Origin: Pararge aegeria
Taxonomy: Eukaryota > Arthropoda > Insecta > Lepidoptera > Nymphalidae
NCBI RefSeq assembly: GCF_905163445.1
Contig: NC_053199.1
Coordinates: 16,943,501-17,007,500 of the forward strand
DNA length: 64,000 nt
Reading direction: 5' to 3'
Positions 30,700-41,100 of this stretch are shown here, one piece after another. The position numbers were made by a program, and so were the translations under genes. Numbering within the stretch: position 1 is the stretch's first letter; each line of letters opens with the position of its first letter. Below the pieces are notes generated by a model. That model did not search any database and was not told where the DNA came from. It worked only from the letters and a program-made list of their open reading frames with translations.

Positions 30700-31014
30700 T
30701 TTTTATTTTACTACAAGTTAGACCTTGACTACAACCTCTACGAGGTGGTAAGTGATGATGCAGTCTAAGATGGAAGCGGGCTAACCTGTTAGGGAGTATG
30801 GTCTTACCCTTAATCGGTTTTTACACGACATCGCACCGGAACACTAAATCGCTTAGCGGCACGTCTTTGTCGGTAGGGTGGTAACTAGCCACGGCCAAAG
30901 CGTGCCACCAGACCAGACCAGAGAAAATTCAGAAATGAATGAATGAATTGAATGAATTCCCAAATTGCCCCTGCCCCTCCTGCTTAAATTCACAGCTAAC
31001 CGTTGCGCCAATTA
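30700..31014 (-). mobile_element. SINE-B copy, near full length
   Basis: Reversed SINE-B: TAAGTGATGATGCAGTCTAA, GCGGGCTAACCTGTTAGGGA, ACGACATCGCACCGGAACAC, TTAGCGGCACGTCTTTGTCG, GACCAGACCAGAGAAAATTC and the head to about 31010. An expanded GAAT run (30936-30957) lies inside it. Confidence 0.8.
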
Positions 31015-31443
31015 GGAAAATCTAAGGATAAGATACAATTACGAGGTACTCAGGCCATGTTGTTCGCGAGCTCCGTGCATGCACGCACGCTCTCTGGCGG
31101 GCCGGGAGCTAGTTATGAATGTGGGTCAAGAGGACTTCCAGAATTCACAAATTGCATTTCCCGCGCTACTTTGAAAGCGTGATCGTTTATTACGTTCTCG
31201 TTTTTTATTACAATACATCTTTATTACATGAATATCGTTAATTAGCGTGCCGTTACTTTTTTTTAAATTTATTATCCAACGAGACAATTCAATTATCTAT
31301 CTATCAAATAAGTTTATATATTTTATACTAGCAAACCGCTCCTACTTCGCACAGCTAGGATGAAGATAGTTATGTGGGGCAGTTTAGAGTGAATAATCTA
31401 TCCCGTAAGGTTTAGTCAGCGTTTGCAATGAAGAAGCTTAATC
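31015..31443. other. Unassigned; possible Helitron 3' end near 31.34 kb
   Basis: ATACTAGCAAACCGCTCCTA, CTTCGCACAGCTAGG (31326-31360) resembles the CTAG-side end of a Helitron-like repeat in reversed form. Weak. Otherwise nothing recognised. Confidence 0.3.
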
Positions 31444-31615
31444 GTCATCATCATCACATCAACCCATTACCGGCCCACTACAGGGCAGGGTTCTGCTCTC
31501 TCAATGAGAAGGGGTTAAGGCCACCACTTTGGCCAAATGCGAATTGGTGGACTCCACACACCTTTGGTTTGGTTTCCTCATGATGTTTTCCTTCACCGTT
31601 GCAGCAAGTGATTTT
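31444..31615 (-). mobile_element. SINE-C copy, head missing
   Basis: CATCATCATCACATCAACCC, GGCCCACTACAGGGCAGGGT, CAATGAGAAGGGGTTAAGGC, GAATTGGTGGACTCCACACA, TCATGATGTTTTCCTTCACC. It stops after GCAAGTGATTTTATAATTG. Confidence 0.7.
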
Positions 31616-32084
31616 ATAATTGTTAAAATTTTAGTATTTTTACCTTTTCTCTTTTATGTATGCATATGCATGCTTACTACATATAAACCTTCTCTTAAAT
31701 CAGTCTATGTATTGCTGAAAAACTGCATTAAAATCTGTTTCGTAGTTTGGAGCGACTTTTGTTTAATACAAGTTTCTAAAAATTTGGTGAGTCTAAGGTG
31801 GTAGCGTCCACAGAATTAAGAAAATACAGAATCCTCATCGAGCCATTATTGCATGCAATGCATTGTTCCCAAAAAACAAAGCCGCCCGAGCCCGTCTCAC
31901 TTCACACCCGCGGAATGTTGATAGTTCACAAACATTTCCCATTTTCCTCACTTTATGGTAATCGTTTAGAACATTAGAGGTAAAAAAAATTACTGTTAAC
32001 TGCTAAATGAATGAAGTAAAAAGCCGCCTGTTCGAGTAACCCTACGAAAGTTGTGTGGCTTTTCATGCTTCAATATATATCATG
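31616..32084. other. No gene or repeat recognised
   Basis: A 91-codon frame (31529-31804) begins in the SINE-C and has no known domain. A tiny SINE-B-like scrap (GTCTAAGGTGGTAGCG) lies at 31790. Confidence 0.4.
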
Positions 32085-32330
32085 TACACGGATTCTGTAT
32101 GTTCTCAATTCTGTGGTAGCGGGCTAAACTGTAACGGGTTTCGTAGTTATATTCAACCCGATACCTCTAATCGGTATAAATATACGCAGTACTGGATCGC
32201 TAAATCACTATGCGGCAAAGCCTCCCACCAGATCGTAGAAAATTCAAAATACCTATTATAAATTCCCTTATTGCCCCTGCCAGTGATTGAACTCGGGTCC
32301 TCTCACTCATAACAGAGAGACAACAGCGCT
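32085..32330 (-). mobile_element. SINE-B copy, degenerate
   Basis: GGTAGCGGGCTAAACTGTAA, CACCAGATCGTAGAAAATTC, ATAAATTCCCTTATTGCCCC, TGCCAGTGATTGAACTCGGG (reversed B-box), ACAACAGCGCTCACGAC (reversed A-box). Confidence 0.7.
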
Positions 32331-33359
32331 CACGACTATAATTCAGCACTACCATCTTTATTTTATTTTATTTATTTTTCTTTATTTGAAAAACCAACAG
32401 TTGTAAATAATAAATAGTTTACAAATTGGTTGACTTAAAACTAATAACAGGTTTCCACAGATAAGACGGTTTAGTTTCAGAGTATTGAAATAATAGTTTA
32501 CAAATAAATTAAACCAAACATTTTCAAACGATTATCCGCTCGACCGAACACAAAAACCGCAAAAACGTAACGATAACCGACCGCAATTATTAAATGTTAT
32601 GTTATTACTCATTACCCAGCGTTGGACTGGAGCGGCTAACGAGCGAATCGCAGCCAATAACGAGGCAATAACATCAATAACGTTAAAACATCCCGGCGCG
32701 TTAGTTTCTAGTTAAATAGAGTATGAAATGCGGTTTAGAATACATTCCTTTTAGGCAACAGTTATATTCTTTTATAGAAACCTGCCAGCATAGTATGGAA
32801 AAAAGCATGTGTTACAATAATCTTATAAATTAATTAAACTTTTGATTGTAACTATAAATTGATATTTGCTGAATATTTTATTACAATTATAAGAAATTTT
32901 AACAAGTTCGCTGATAATTCTTTAATTAATAATAGTTTTCAAAAAAAATTTAAATTGTTTTGATTCACAACCTGACTTTGATTTATAATATGACATTAAT
33001 AATTATTTTGACAAAATTGACATTAATGATTAATTTGACTAATAAATAGATATTTCTTAACTTTACTTGATAAGTAGACATTTTTCAGTTGACTAAGACG
33101 TTGACATTTACCTAATTTTATGATTGAAACTAAAACTAAATGAATTAATATTAAATATAAATAAATTGCCCACTTGAATTTAAAGTTAATTTAATTTTGT
33201 ACCTATTTACCACTAATGATATAACCCATGTTTAATGCAAATAAACGAAGAAAAAATAAAAACCAATGTTCATTGCGTTTGTGGGTATTTCGATATAAGT
33301 ACAACTCCAATTTTAATACTCCAGCCTTGTATGAGACCCTAGACATATATGTAGATGCA
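32331..33359. other. No gene or repeat recognised
   Basis: AT-rich with repeated short phrases of the type TTGACATTAATGA / TTGAC around 32980-33110, too loose to call a tandem repeat. No coding. Confidence 0.4.
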
Positions 33360-33487
33360 GAGATATCTCACGGTGTCTGAGTTACATAAACTTGGTAGAC
33401 ATAACGCGCCTTCAAGAACGTTGATGACACTTACGCCTACAGATTTTCTCACAATATTATTTTCTTACCATTGAAACAAGCGAAACT

Positions 33488-33519
<32 letters not shown>

Positions 33520-33605
33520 CTGAAATGCTTAAAACGTATATCTTAAACTCCAAAAAGTCAGAGTTGCTTTCCGGGGATTGACCTTGGAATTTTAACCCAT
33601 AAAAT
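33360..33605 (-). mobile_element. SINE-C copy, very old
   Basis: TTTTCTCACAATATTATTTT, CTTACCATTGAAACAAGCGA, AATGCTTAAAACGTATATCT, TTTCCGGGGATTGACC follow SINE-C loosely on the minus strand. It contains a run of 20 T followed by 9 A (33491-33519). Confidence 0.45.
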
Positions 33606-34069
33606 ACATTTCACAGATTCAGAAGATATTTGCAAAAGGGGAATGTTCAAACGAGCGGGGCAAGGAAGCGGGGCAAAGCTGGGTTTGCCCTATTACCTTT
33701 GACAGCTCAGCTGCACACGGCATAAAGAGAAGACGTTTTAGTTTCGCTTATATGCTACAAATAATTTGTATACAATATACGAACACAGTTTACGTTTGCG
33801 TGGTTGGTCTAAGCTCTATATACCTAGATCTAACGATAGATGGAGGCTGTATATAATATAAACCTAGCCTTGTCCCATTTTAATTGGCGTTGGCGCTCCG
33901 AACTAAATTCCATCAAATTGTACTACCTTGGGTAGTTTGATGACATTCAATAATATAACAGACGTCAAGGATTGTCTTGGTCTTACTATCATTTATCACG
34001 GTTTAGATCTTAAGGTTTTCAGGTCATCTTAGAAACAAACAATAGTTTATTTAGTGTTTCTACAAGAAA
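33606..34069. other. No gene or repeat recognised
   Basis: Nothing recognisable precedes the RTE remnant. Confidence 0.4.
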
Positions 34070-34602
34070 GACCGTGAGGTGAACCTAGAAATCCAAATCG
34101 GATGGGCAGCGGTTGGAAAACTGCGTGTCATCTTCTCGTCCAAAATAACTCAGTACCTGAGGACCAAAGCCTTCGAACAGTGCGTGTTGCTAATGACCTA
34201 TGGCTCTGAAACGTGGTCGCTAACTAAAGGCCTCATAAGCAGTCTCTGAGCCACTCAGCGGGCGATAGAGAGAGCTTGGAGTATCGCTACGTGACTGAGG
34301 AATGAATGAGGGATGAGGAGATCCGTAAAAGAACCAGCGTTACCGATAATGAGTCGCGTTGCTGAAGTGGTAATAGTCAGTCCACGTAGCTCGGAGAACC
34401 GATGGACGTTGGAATCCCAAGGTGCTGGAATGGCGACCTCGCACTGGTAAACGCAGCGTTAACGTAGACCCCTGACGAGGTGGATTGATGTCATAATCCT
34501 AGTCGCACAGGGATTCTGGACCAAAGCGGAAGGACCATGGTATTTGGAACTCGACCTCTGCCAGCAGTAGACGTCCAATGGCTGACATGATGATGATGGT
34601 GG
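34070..34602 (+). pseudogene. RTE-clade LINE 3' end
   Basis: Conceptual translation in the plus frames shows the RTE C-terminal pattern IQIGWAAVGKLR, FSSKITQYLRTKAFEQCVL, MTYGSETWSLTK, a stop where the family has a Leu/Arg-rich segment, then RAIERAWSIAT-like, RSSENRWTL and VLEWRPRTGKRS-like pieces in shifting frames. The end is TGACATGATGATGATGG, the family's ATG-repeat tail. It is about 530 bp, 5'-truncated, with several frameshifts and stops. The next LINE starts immediately after its tail. Confidence 0.7.
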
Positions 34603-35519
34603 TTACAAAACTTAGAGGAAATATCAAATATATATTTATTAAATGTATTACCATTAAATATGAGCTATCACAAAGGCAGATTGATGAACAAACTCTGGCA
34701 GCTGATGAGTTGCTAGCCCTAGGTACCTACAACATGGCTCGCTTTGAGTCTTTAGCAAATAAATGTAACTGTACTCATGAGATACCTATGACTAACCTAA
34801 AATTATGTGATACAGTATCTTCCAACCAATTAGAAACATGCCTGGAGCAGTGCACAACTGTCATACCAGACCCTTCACCTTTATTAAAAAGTATGCCTGA
34901 AAAACAGACAATTATATTTTCCGACATGTTAGGTAAAGGTTTTGGACCTATTATGAACCATTACCTTGATCACTCAGTGACTAATAGATGTTCACCGGGG
35001 GCTAGTTTCGATTATCTTATTAATAGTTTGAATAGTGACTATTTAGATGTAAATAAAAACGTTGTTCTCTTAATAGGAGACAGTTTGAATGTCAAAAAGC
35101 ATCAAATTATAAGATGCATTGATAAATTACTAGCTTTACATAGTAAAACTCAATGTAAATTCGTTATGTGTGCCTTTCCTTACTGTGGCACATTTAGATC
35201 AAAGCAGAATGAACATATTTATAATTTAAATTTATTAATTTATAACCTGACATGCCGTCATAGTGACGCAGTTTTTTATTTTGACATCAATAAATCCATG
35301 TCATCCCTATTGTCTAGAGATAGTTAAATTTTATCTAAGAAAAGTAAGCATCACTTGGCATCTTTACTAGCTTACAACTTAAATGATACTGTTACAAGTA
35401 TTGTAACTAAGTCTATTGACACCTCTACATATTGTACTTCAAGTACCACCAATATTTCTAATATTGACCCTAGTACTTGTTCTAGTACTATAATTAATTC
35501 AAATAGTTATTTAAACTAG
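34578..35519 (+). pseudogene. LINE family 1 ORF1, SGNH/GDSL-like domain
   Basis: The open frame of 249 codons ends at a TAA at 35325-35327, but the same frame then stays open for 63 more codons to a TAG at 35517-35519, and includes KSKHHLASL, which resembles the 'TKHGLHL'-like end block of related ORF1 proteins. I therefore read the TAA as a premature stop. Residues 114-123 (FSDMLGKGFG), 141-145 (GASFD) and 164-171 (LLIGDSLN) match the order of conserved blocks in the SGNH/GDSL esterase-like domain found in ORF1 of CR1-type LINEs. The position of the expected catalytic serine (FSDS) is methionine here. The N-terminal zinc-finger or PHD-like part common to such proteins is missing. The first ATG at 34578 lies inside the tail of the RTE upstream, so the first about 9 residues are foreign and the true start is lost. 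ORF1 proteins act as nucleic-acid-binding partners of the ORF2 enzyme. Possible alternative: a more diverged non-SGNH ORF1; I think the SGNH reading is more likely. Confidence 0.65.
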
Positions 35520-35548
35520 ACAGTGAGACAACGGGGAAGCTCTGTAAT

Positions 35549-38500
35549 ATGAACATTGTACATCAAAACATACAGAGCTTCACCGGCAAAGAATTAGAAA
35601 TAGAACTGTTTGTTGAAAAATTCAATATACACATATTGACGGTCCATTGGCGCAGTTTGCAGCGACCCTGCTTTCTGAGTCAAAGGCCGTGGGTTCGATT
35701 CCCACGACTGGAAAGTGTTTGTGTGATGAACATGAAAGTTTTTCAGTGTCTGGGTGTTTATCTGTATATTATAAGTATTTTATGTATATTATTTATAAAA
35801 ATATTCATCAGTTATCTTAGTACCCATAACACAAGCTACGCTTACTTTGGGGCTAGATTGCGATGTGTGTATTGTCGTAGTATATTTATTTATTTATTTA
35901 TTTATTTATTTATTGTGTATAACTGAGCATTGGCTCACTGGAGCACAAATAGCAGTTAACATCAATAACTTCAAAATGTCAAGTGTGTTCTTTAGAAAGA
36001 CTGCTATTCATGGTGGATCCTTAATTTTTGTACGCAATAATATAACATATAAGGAGCGAAAAGATATAGTTAGTCTTTCTGTGGAGCGCATAATTGAACT
36101 GTCTTGTGTGGAGCTGGAGCGTTTTATAATAGTGTGTGTGTACCATCCCCCCTCAGGTGATTTCAACCAATTCGAGGATGTAATGGAAGATGTCCTTAAG
36201 CGATTGTGTATGTCTACTAAAAATGTAATAGTATGCGGGGATTTCAATGTTGATATCTTATTACATAATACTACTACGACTAGGTTGTTAAACTTATTTA
36301 AATGCTTTAATTTGAATAATGCTTTCGATGAACCTACTAGAATCACAGCAACTTCAGCATCTTGTTTAGATAATATTTATTTTAACTGTGATATCTTAGG
36401 TAAATCGATATTAAACAATTTAAGGTCAGATCATTGTGGCCAACAAATTACTGTTGTTGTTACAAATAGAAATAAACATATTGTTAAGTACAGGCCGATA
36501 ACTCAGAGTAAACTGACGCGATTTGAAGGTGAAATATCAGCCAAAATTCCTGCTCTCTTTTTTGAAAACTGTCATCCCGATAATCTTTATCGTACGCTTT
36601 TCAATGAAATAGAAAGTGCATTTAATAAAGTATTTACTTTTAAATACATAGATTCTAATAAAAAAATGAGGTTTAGTGATTGGGCGACAATAGGCATTTA
36701 CAAAAGCAGGGATAAGTTGTATGAGCTATATGATGAAAAACAATACAATCAGACTCCAACCTTCCTTGAATATGTAAAAAGTTACTCCAAAACATTTAAA
36801 AATGTTTGTAGACAAGCTAAGTCGCTATACATTAAAGATCGGATAGTAAAATCTGAAAACAAAATACAAACAACCTGGAAAATTGTTAATAATGAATCTG
36901 GGAAAACTAAATCTCGAGACGGAAATTTTGAATTAATTATTAATAATAATATGGTAACTACTGATGCAGAAGTTGCAAGTACTTTTGAAAACTTTTTTCA
37001 GAATATTCCTATTTTGTTAACAGATTCACTAAATTCCTCACCTACTGCAGCTCAGAATTTATTAAGAGGCAACATTAATGAGTGCAAAGTTTTATTTCAT
37101 TTCAAACATATAGATGCATCGGATATCAGTAAAAACTTCAAGTTGTTAAAATTAAAGAAAACAGGTGATATATGGGGAATGTCGGTAAAGGTAATATCTC
37201 AAATTATTGACGTCATTGCTCCTCTTTTAGCCATAATTTTCAATGAATGTGTTGATTTAGGTACTTTCCCGAACCTAATGAAACATAGTAAACTCATTCC
37301 TCTATTTAAATCTGGTAATAAAAATGATATAAACAATTACAGACCTATCTCAATCTTACCAGCTCTTAGTAAGATATTTGAAAAAATTATATTAAATCAA
37401 CTCTTATATCATTTTAATGTAAATAACTTACTACACCCTGAGCAGTATGGCTTCACTAAAGGTCGTAGCACAACGGACGCAGGCGCTAAACTTATAAAAC
37501 ATGTTTATGATGCCTGGGAATGTTCACAGAACACCATGGGTGTTTTTTGTGATCTATCTAAAGCTTTCGATTGTGTTGATCATAAAACCTTGCTTCTTAA
37601 GCTAAGCCACTATGGTATCCAAAACGTTGCACTAAATTTGGTTGCCTCTTATCTCAGCAATAGAACCCAAAGAGTTTGCATAAATGATGCAAAGTCTCAG
37701 GGTTCAAATACCTCAATGGGTGTCCCACAAGGCTCGATTTTGGGTCCTTTTCCATTTTTAGTGTATATAAATGATCTACCGTACCATGTCAGAGGAACAT
37801 GCGACATTGTATTGTTTGCAGATGATACATCTCTAATTTTTAAGACTGATAGGAGTAAAGATAACTCTGACGAAGTAAACCGTGTTATGTCGCATGTGTC
37901 GCACTGGTTTACAGTTAACAACTTACTTTTAAATGCAAAAAAAACAAAGTGTGTCGAATTTATCTTACCAAATGTAAAAAAAATTGATAAAAATATAATG
38001 ATAAATGGTGAAAATAGAGACTTCCACAGTTTTTCTGGGCGTGACCTTGGATAATAAGCTACAGTGGGGTGCCCATATAGATTCACTAGCGGGTAAACTA
38101 AGCTCGGCTGCCTACGCAGTCAGAAAAATTAGACAGATTACTGACGTTGAAATAGCTAGGCTAGTTTATTTTGCGTACTTTCATAGTGTTATGACCTATG
38201 GAATCTTGTTATGGGGTAAAGCAGCTGATATCGAAACTATATTTATATTGCAGAAAAGAGCTGTACGGTCAATATATAAACTTAAATCACGCGAATCCCT
38301 CCGTGAGAAGTTTAAAGAAATAGGCATACTTACTGTAGCTTCACAATATATTTATAACAATATAGTATTTGTAAGACAACATATTAGTCTTTATAAACAA
38401 AAAGTGGACATAAACAGTCGACTTACAAGAAATGGTCATAAATTAGTGTCATCTGCATATCGTCTGCGTAAGGTACAGGGATCGTTTGTGGGATTGAGTA

Positions 38501-38670
38501 TACGCTTTTATAATATGATTCCTAAGGTGATTTTGGAACTGCCAATGCACAAGTTTAAAGAATTTGTTAAAACACATTTATTAGAGCGAGGTTACTATAC
38601 AATTAATGAATTTTTTAATGACAAGGTTGCTTGGAAGCATCCGGCTCCGCTTTCAGCTCTCACAAGATAG
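35549..38670 (+). pseudogene. LINE family 1 ORF2: AP endonuclease + reverse transcriptase
   Basis: ORF2 nicks target DNA and primes reverse transcription of its own RNA. It is visible in three pieces. (1) 35549-35637: NIVHQNIQSFTGKELEIELF, the start of the endonuclease, cut by a SINE-A. (2) 35915-38030, in a frame shifted by one: TEHWL directly after the SINE, YHPPSG, CGDFNVDI at about 36234, SDH at about 36426 (exonuclease-endonuclease-phosphatase motifs), then the RT with NYRPISIL, YGFTKGRSTTDA, DLSKAFD, GVPQGSILGP and the catalytic LFADD at about 37812-37826. (3) 38015-38670 in the +1 frame: STVFLGVTLDNKLQW, HSVMTYGILLWG and the C-terminal FNDKVAW end. The SINE is not a multiple of three, so frames 1 and 2 disagree; a one-base change near 38015-38030 separates 2 and 3. 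Little other decay: the long frame from 35847 to 38054 remains free of stops, so the element stopped moving fairly recently. FPFLVYIND has Pro where Leu is usual in FLFLVYIND. Confidence 0.9.
35638..35914 (+). mobile_element. SINE-A inserted in ORF2 endonuclease
   Basis: Full-length, least diverged SINE-A of the window: GGCGCAGTTTGCAGCGACCC (A-box region), CCGTGGGTTCGATTCCCACG (B-box), TTTTTCAGTGTCTGGGTG, TACCCATAACACAAGCTACG, GATTGCGATGTGTGTATTGT, tail (TTTA)8-9 to 35914. Short direct repeat TATTG is seen on both sides (35631-35637 area and 35911-35918 area), but the TTTA tail makes its exact limits uncertain. SINE-A would be transcribed by RNA polymerase III from the internal A and B boxes. 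Confidence 0.9.
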
Positions 38671-38875
38671 AAAAATGAATGTTAAAATACAAAATGTAAA
38701 TTGTTGATGTTGGAAAAGAGCAACTGCTGAGTTTCTTGCCGGCTTCTTCTCGGTAGAATCTGCCTTCCGAACCGGTGGTAGAATCACTACAAACAGACAG
38801 ACTTGACGTTTCAAAAGTGCTTATATTAGGCCTACTTGAAATAAATGAATTTTGAATTTGAAATTTGAATTATTA
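38671..38875 (+). other. LINE family 1 3' UTR
   Basis: Contains AAAGAGCAACTGCTGAGTTT, CTTGCCGGCTTCTTCTCGGT, AGAATCTGCCTTCCGAACCG, GTGGTAG and ACTTGACGTTTCAAAAGTGC, ending in TGAATTTTGAATTTGAAATT. The same UTR blocks occur at 59.75-59.91 kb (plus), 30.4 kb (minus), 56.2 kb (minus) and 62.35 kb (plus). Confidence 0.8.
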
Positions 38876-39774
38876 AAAATATGAGATTAAATTTGTATTG
38901 CCTTACGACCCATCGTCCCATTAGGCTATTTTCAAAACAGCAACTAAAAACTGTAGCGTCTCAGAAATATGCTGCGTATTGCGTTTGTTTGAGTTGATTA
39001 CGTTTACACTTTAGTATTTCACGAACTATAAGGCATCTTGAGATTCAGTTTAAGAAAGAAAGCATCACCGATTTACTAGTTTACATGTAGGCCTTGCCAT
39101 TAAAAGTGGCATTAAACTTGTTTTCGTCTCTAGTACGAACCTTATACATTATTACTCAAAGAGAAAATGTGCTGAATTTAGGATATTCGCTTTTCTTAGA
39201 ATTTGATTATAAAAGGTTACTATATTCATTTTAATACTTAAAGCCACTCGTGTGTAGCCGGGGCGACTCGGCAGGGCGAAATATAAACAAAAACTTTATT
39301 AAAGCCCTCCAGACGACTCAAACTTTATGTGATGTTTCAAGCACTAGAATTTAAGCCTTATCTGCACAGATTTACAATTAACATTCGAATGGCAGTGTGA
39401 TACAGGATAGTTTTTCGATTATTTCGAGTGTGCGTTAGAGATTTTGGATTTAATAGCGAGGTTGGTTACATATTGGCACTGGGGCTTGTTTGAGAGGTAT
39501 TTACAGCTCACAGCCCTAGCGGGAGTTTGCACGTCCCGAAAACTTTTATGGTTTTCGTAAAATGAATAATAAAACCATTTATCTAGCAAGATTCTTTACC
39601 AATCAGCAATACGTGCTGATTAGTAAAGAAGCTACTCTTCACAAGCCCGATGTTTGACCAGAGGGAGTACTAGTTGAAAGATCATGATGATTTTAATTTA
39701 TCCTCACAAACATCATTATTATTAATCAATTATCGGCGGCATGACTTACGTCTCTGACACGTGCTCGTTTACTA
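38876..39774. other. No gene or repeat recognised
   Basis: AT-rich. A short inverted pair (TTTACCAATCAGCA and TGCTGATTAGTAAAG at 39595-39628) is visible and small. Confidence 0.4.
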
Positions 39775-40172
39775 TGGGCCCCAAAACAAGGCTCAGAGTC
39801 ACTCAGCGGGCGATGGAGAGAGCAATGTTGGGAGTATCTTACGTGATCAAATCAGAAATGAACAGATCTGTAGAAGAACCAGTGTTACCTAAATAGCTCA
39901 GCGAGTAGCAAAGCTGAAGTGGAAATGGTACCAGATAGCTCGGGGAACCGATGGACGTTGGGGTTTCAAGGTGCGAACAGCGACCCAGCGACCCCGCACC
40001 CGTAAACGTAGCGTGGGTCGGCCCCCAACGAGGTGGATCGACGACATCAAACGAGTCGCTGAAAGCCGCTGGAAACAAGCAGCCCAGGACCGTGGTTTTT
40101 GGAACTCCTACAAAAGACTTATGTGCAGCAGTGGACTTCAATCGGTTAAGTGATGGTGATGATGATGATACA
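39775..40172 (+). pseudogene. RTE-clade LINE 3' end
   Basis: The frame at 39971-40153 keeps GRPPTRWIDDIKRVAESRW, KQAAQDRGFWNSYKRLM, part of the RTE C-terminus. Upstream are remnants of RAMERAMLGVSYVIKSE- and KLKWKWYQIARGTDGRW-like sequence with frame changes and stops. The tail is GATGGTGATGATGATGATA. 5'-truncated. Confidence 0.75.
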
Positions 40173-40589
40173 AACAATACGGTTTGTTTTATGATTTCAA
40201 GTAAATAAATTTTCAACGTTAAGCGAGTTTAGAATGGCGTACGAAATACTTACGCCATATTTTGTTAAGAAGATCCTTTTTCCACTTTATATTCCAGTAA
40301 TTACCGACATAGTTAAAGTAGCTGCAAAGCTGTAATAGCAATTGGGAACACAATATTATTTATTTGATCAGTTTGTTAAACTTACAGATAAGAACAGAAA
40401 ATAGAAGAACAATAAGTTAAGTTGTAAAGTATAGCTGTTATATTATATAAGTTTTCACAAATACAACTTCAATAAAAAGAAGGAAAATGCTTACCTGGGA
40501 ATAGAAGTTAGAGGTTTTATAAATTGTTAACAAAAGGAAAGACCAACATTGAGTGCTAACAACTAATATATTATTATAGGAATTGCTGA
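40173..40589. other. No gene or repeat recognised
   Basis: AT-rich spacer between two RTE 3' ends. Confidence 0.4.
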
Positions 40590-40760
40590 ATACCGGACAA
40601 CAAATTTCGTAGCTCGAGCTAAAAGAGGTATAGCTTGGAAGACCGATGCACCCAAGGCATTGAAATGGCGAACGCACCCGTAAGCGAAGCGTTATTAGAA
40701 TCCCGAATAGGTGGACTGACGACAAACGTGTCGTAAGCCGCTGATATATGATGATTAATG
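40590..40760 (+). repeat. RTE-clade LINE 3' end, short remnant
   Basis: TTTCGTAGCTCGAGCTAAAA, CCGATGCACCCAAGGCATTG, AAATGGCGAACGCACCCGTA, AGCGAAGCGTTATTAGAATC, GGTGGACTGACGACAAACGT, ATATATGATGATTAA follow the last 160 bases of the RTE. Confidence 0.65.
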
Positions 40761-40949
40761 GTTACATTTTGTATGATTGTTTCATTAATTTATTTAAATT
40801 GTCTGTTCAAAAAAATGTGATTTCAAATATAATACAACTGGCCGTTTCCACTCGGCTAAGGCAAATATCTTTGCAGTTCAAGCTGTAGGTCGTACCCAAG
40901 AAAATACGAAGATAGATACATAAGGTTTGTTGTACACGTCTTAATTTAA

Positions 40950-41100
40950 TAACTTAATAAGAATACGTACACCAATGACAAAGTAATTAAAAAAAACACA
41001 ATTTAAATAAAGAAAGAAAAGGTACAATAGGCGGCCTTATCGCTTAATAGCGATTTCTACCAGACAACCTACCTTATAATCTAAGGAACAGTAACAACTG
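40950..41100 (-). mobile_element. LINE 3' UTR, (GAAT)-tailed type
   Basis: Contains ACAATAGGCGGCCTTATCGC, TTAATAGCGATTTCTACCAG, ACAACC in reverse orientation, including the conserved hairpin ATCGCT-ATTA-AGCGAT. Confidence 0.6.

Larger units (their letters stand above)
34603..38875 (+). mobile_element. LINE family 1 (CR1/Jockey group), nearly complete but dead
   Basis: Two open frames in the usual order, ORF1 (SGNH-like) and ORF2 (endonuclease and reverse transcriptase), with a 3' UTR ending in a TTTGAATTTGAAAT-like repeat. The 5' end is missing or replaced, since the sequence changes to an RTE tail at about 34602. Defects seen: stop in ORF1, SINE-A in the endonuclease domain, frameshift after the RT domain. 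The combination of an SGNH-type ORF1 and an AP-like endonuclease/RT is known for CR1-related LINEs; I cannot place the clade exactly by eye. A second 3' copy is at 59.26 kb. Confidence 0.8.

Noticed and set aside
33491..33519. T20A9 run as a terminator or promoter element
   Set aside because: A homopolymer run inside a decayed SINE; no transcription unit is visible next to it.
35690..35720. B-box GGTTCGATTCCC as a true tRNA gene
   Set aside because: It belongs to the SINE-A head, which occurs in several copies and lacks a proper acceptor stem.
36008..36346. A 112-codon minus-strand frame inside ORF2
   Set aside because: Antisense shadow of the endonuclease region of the LINE.
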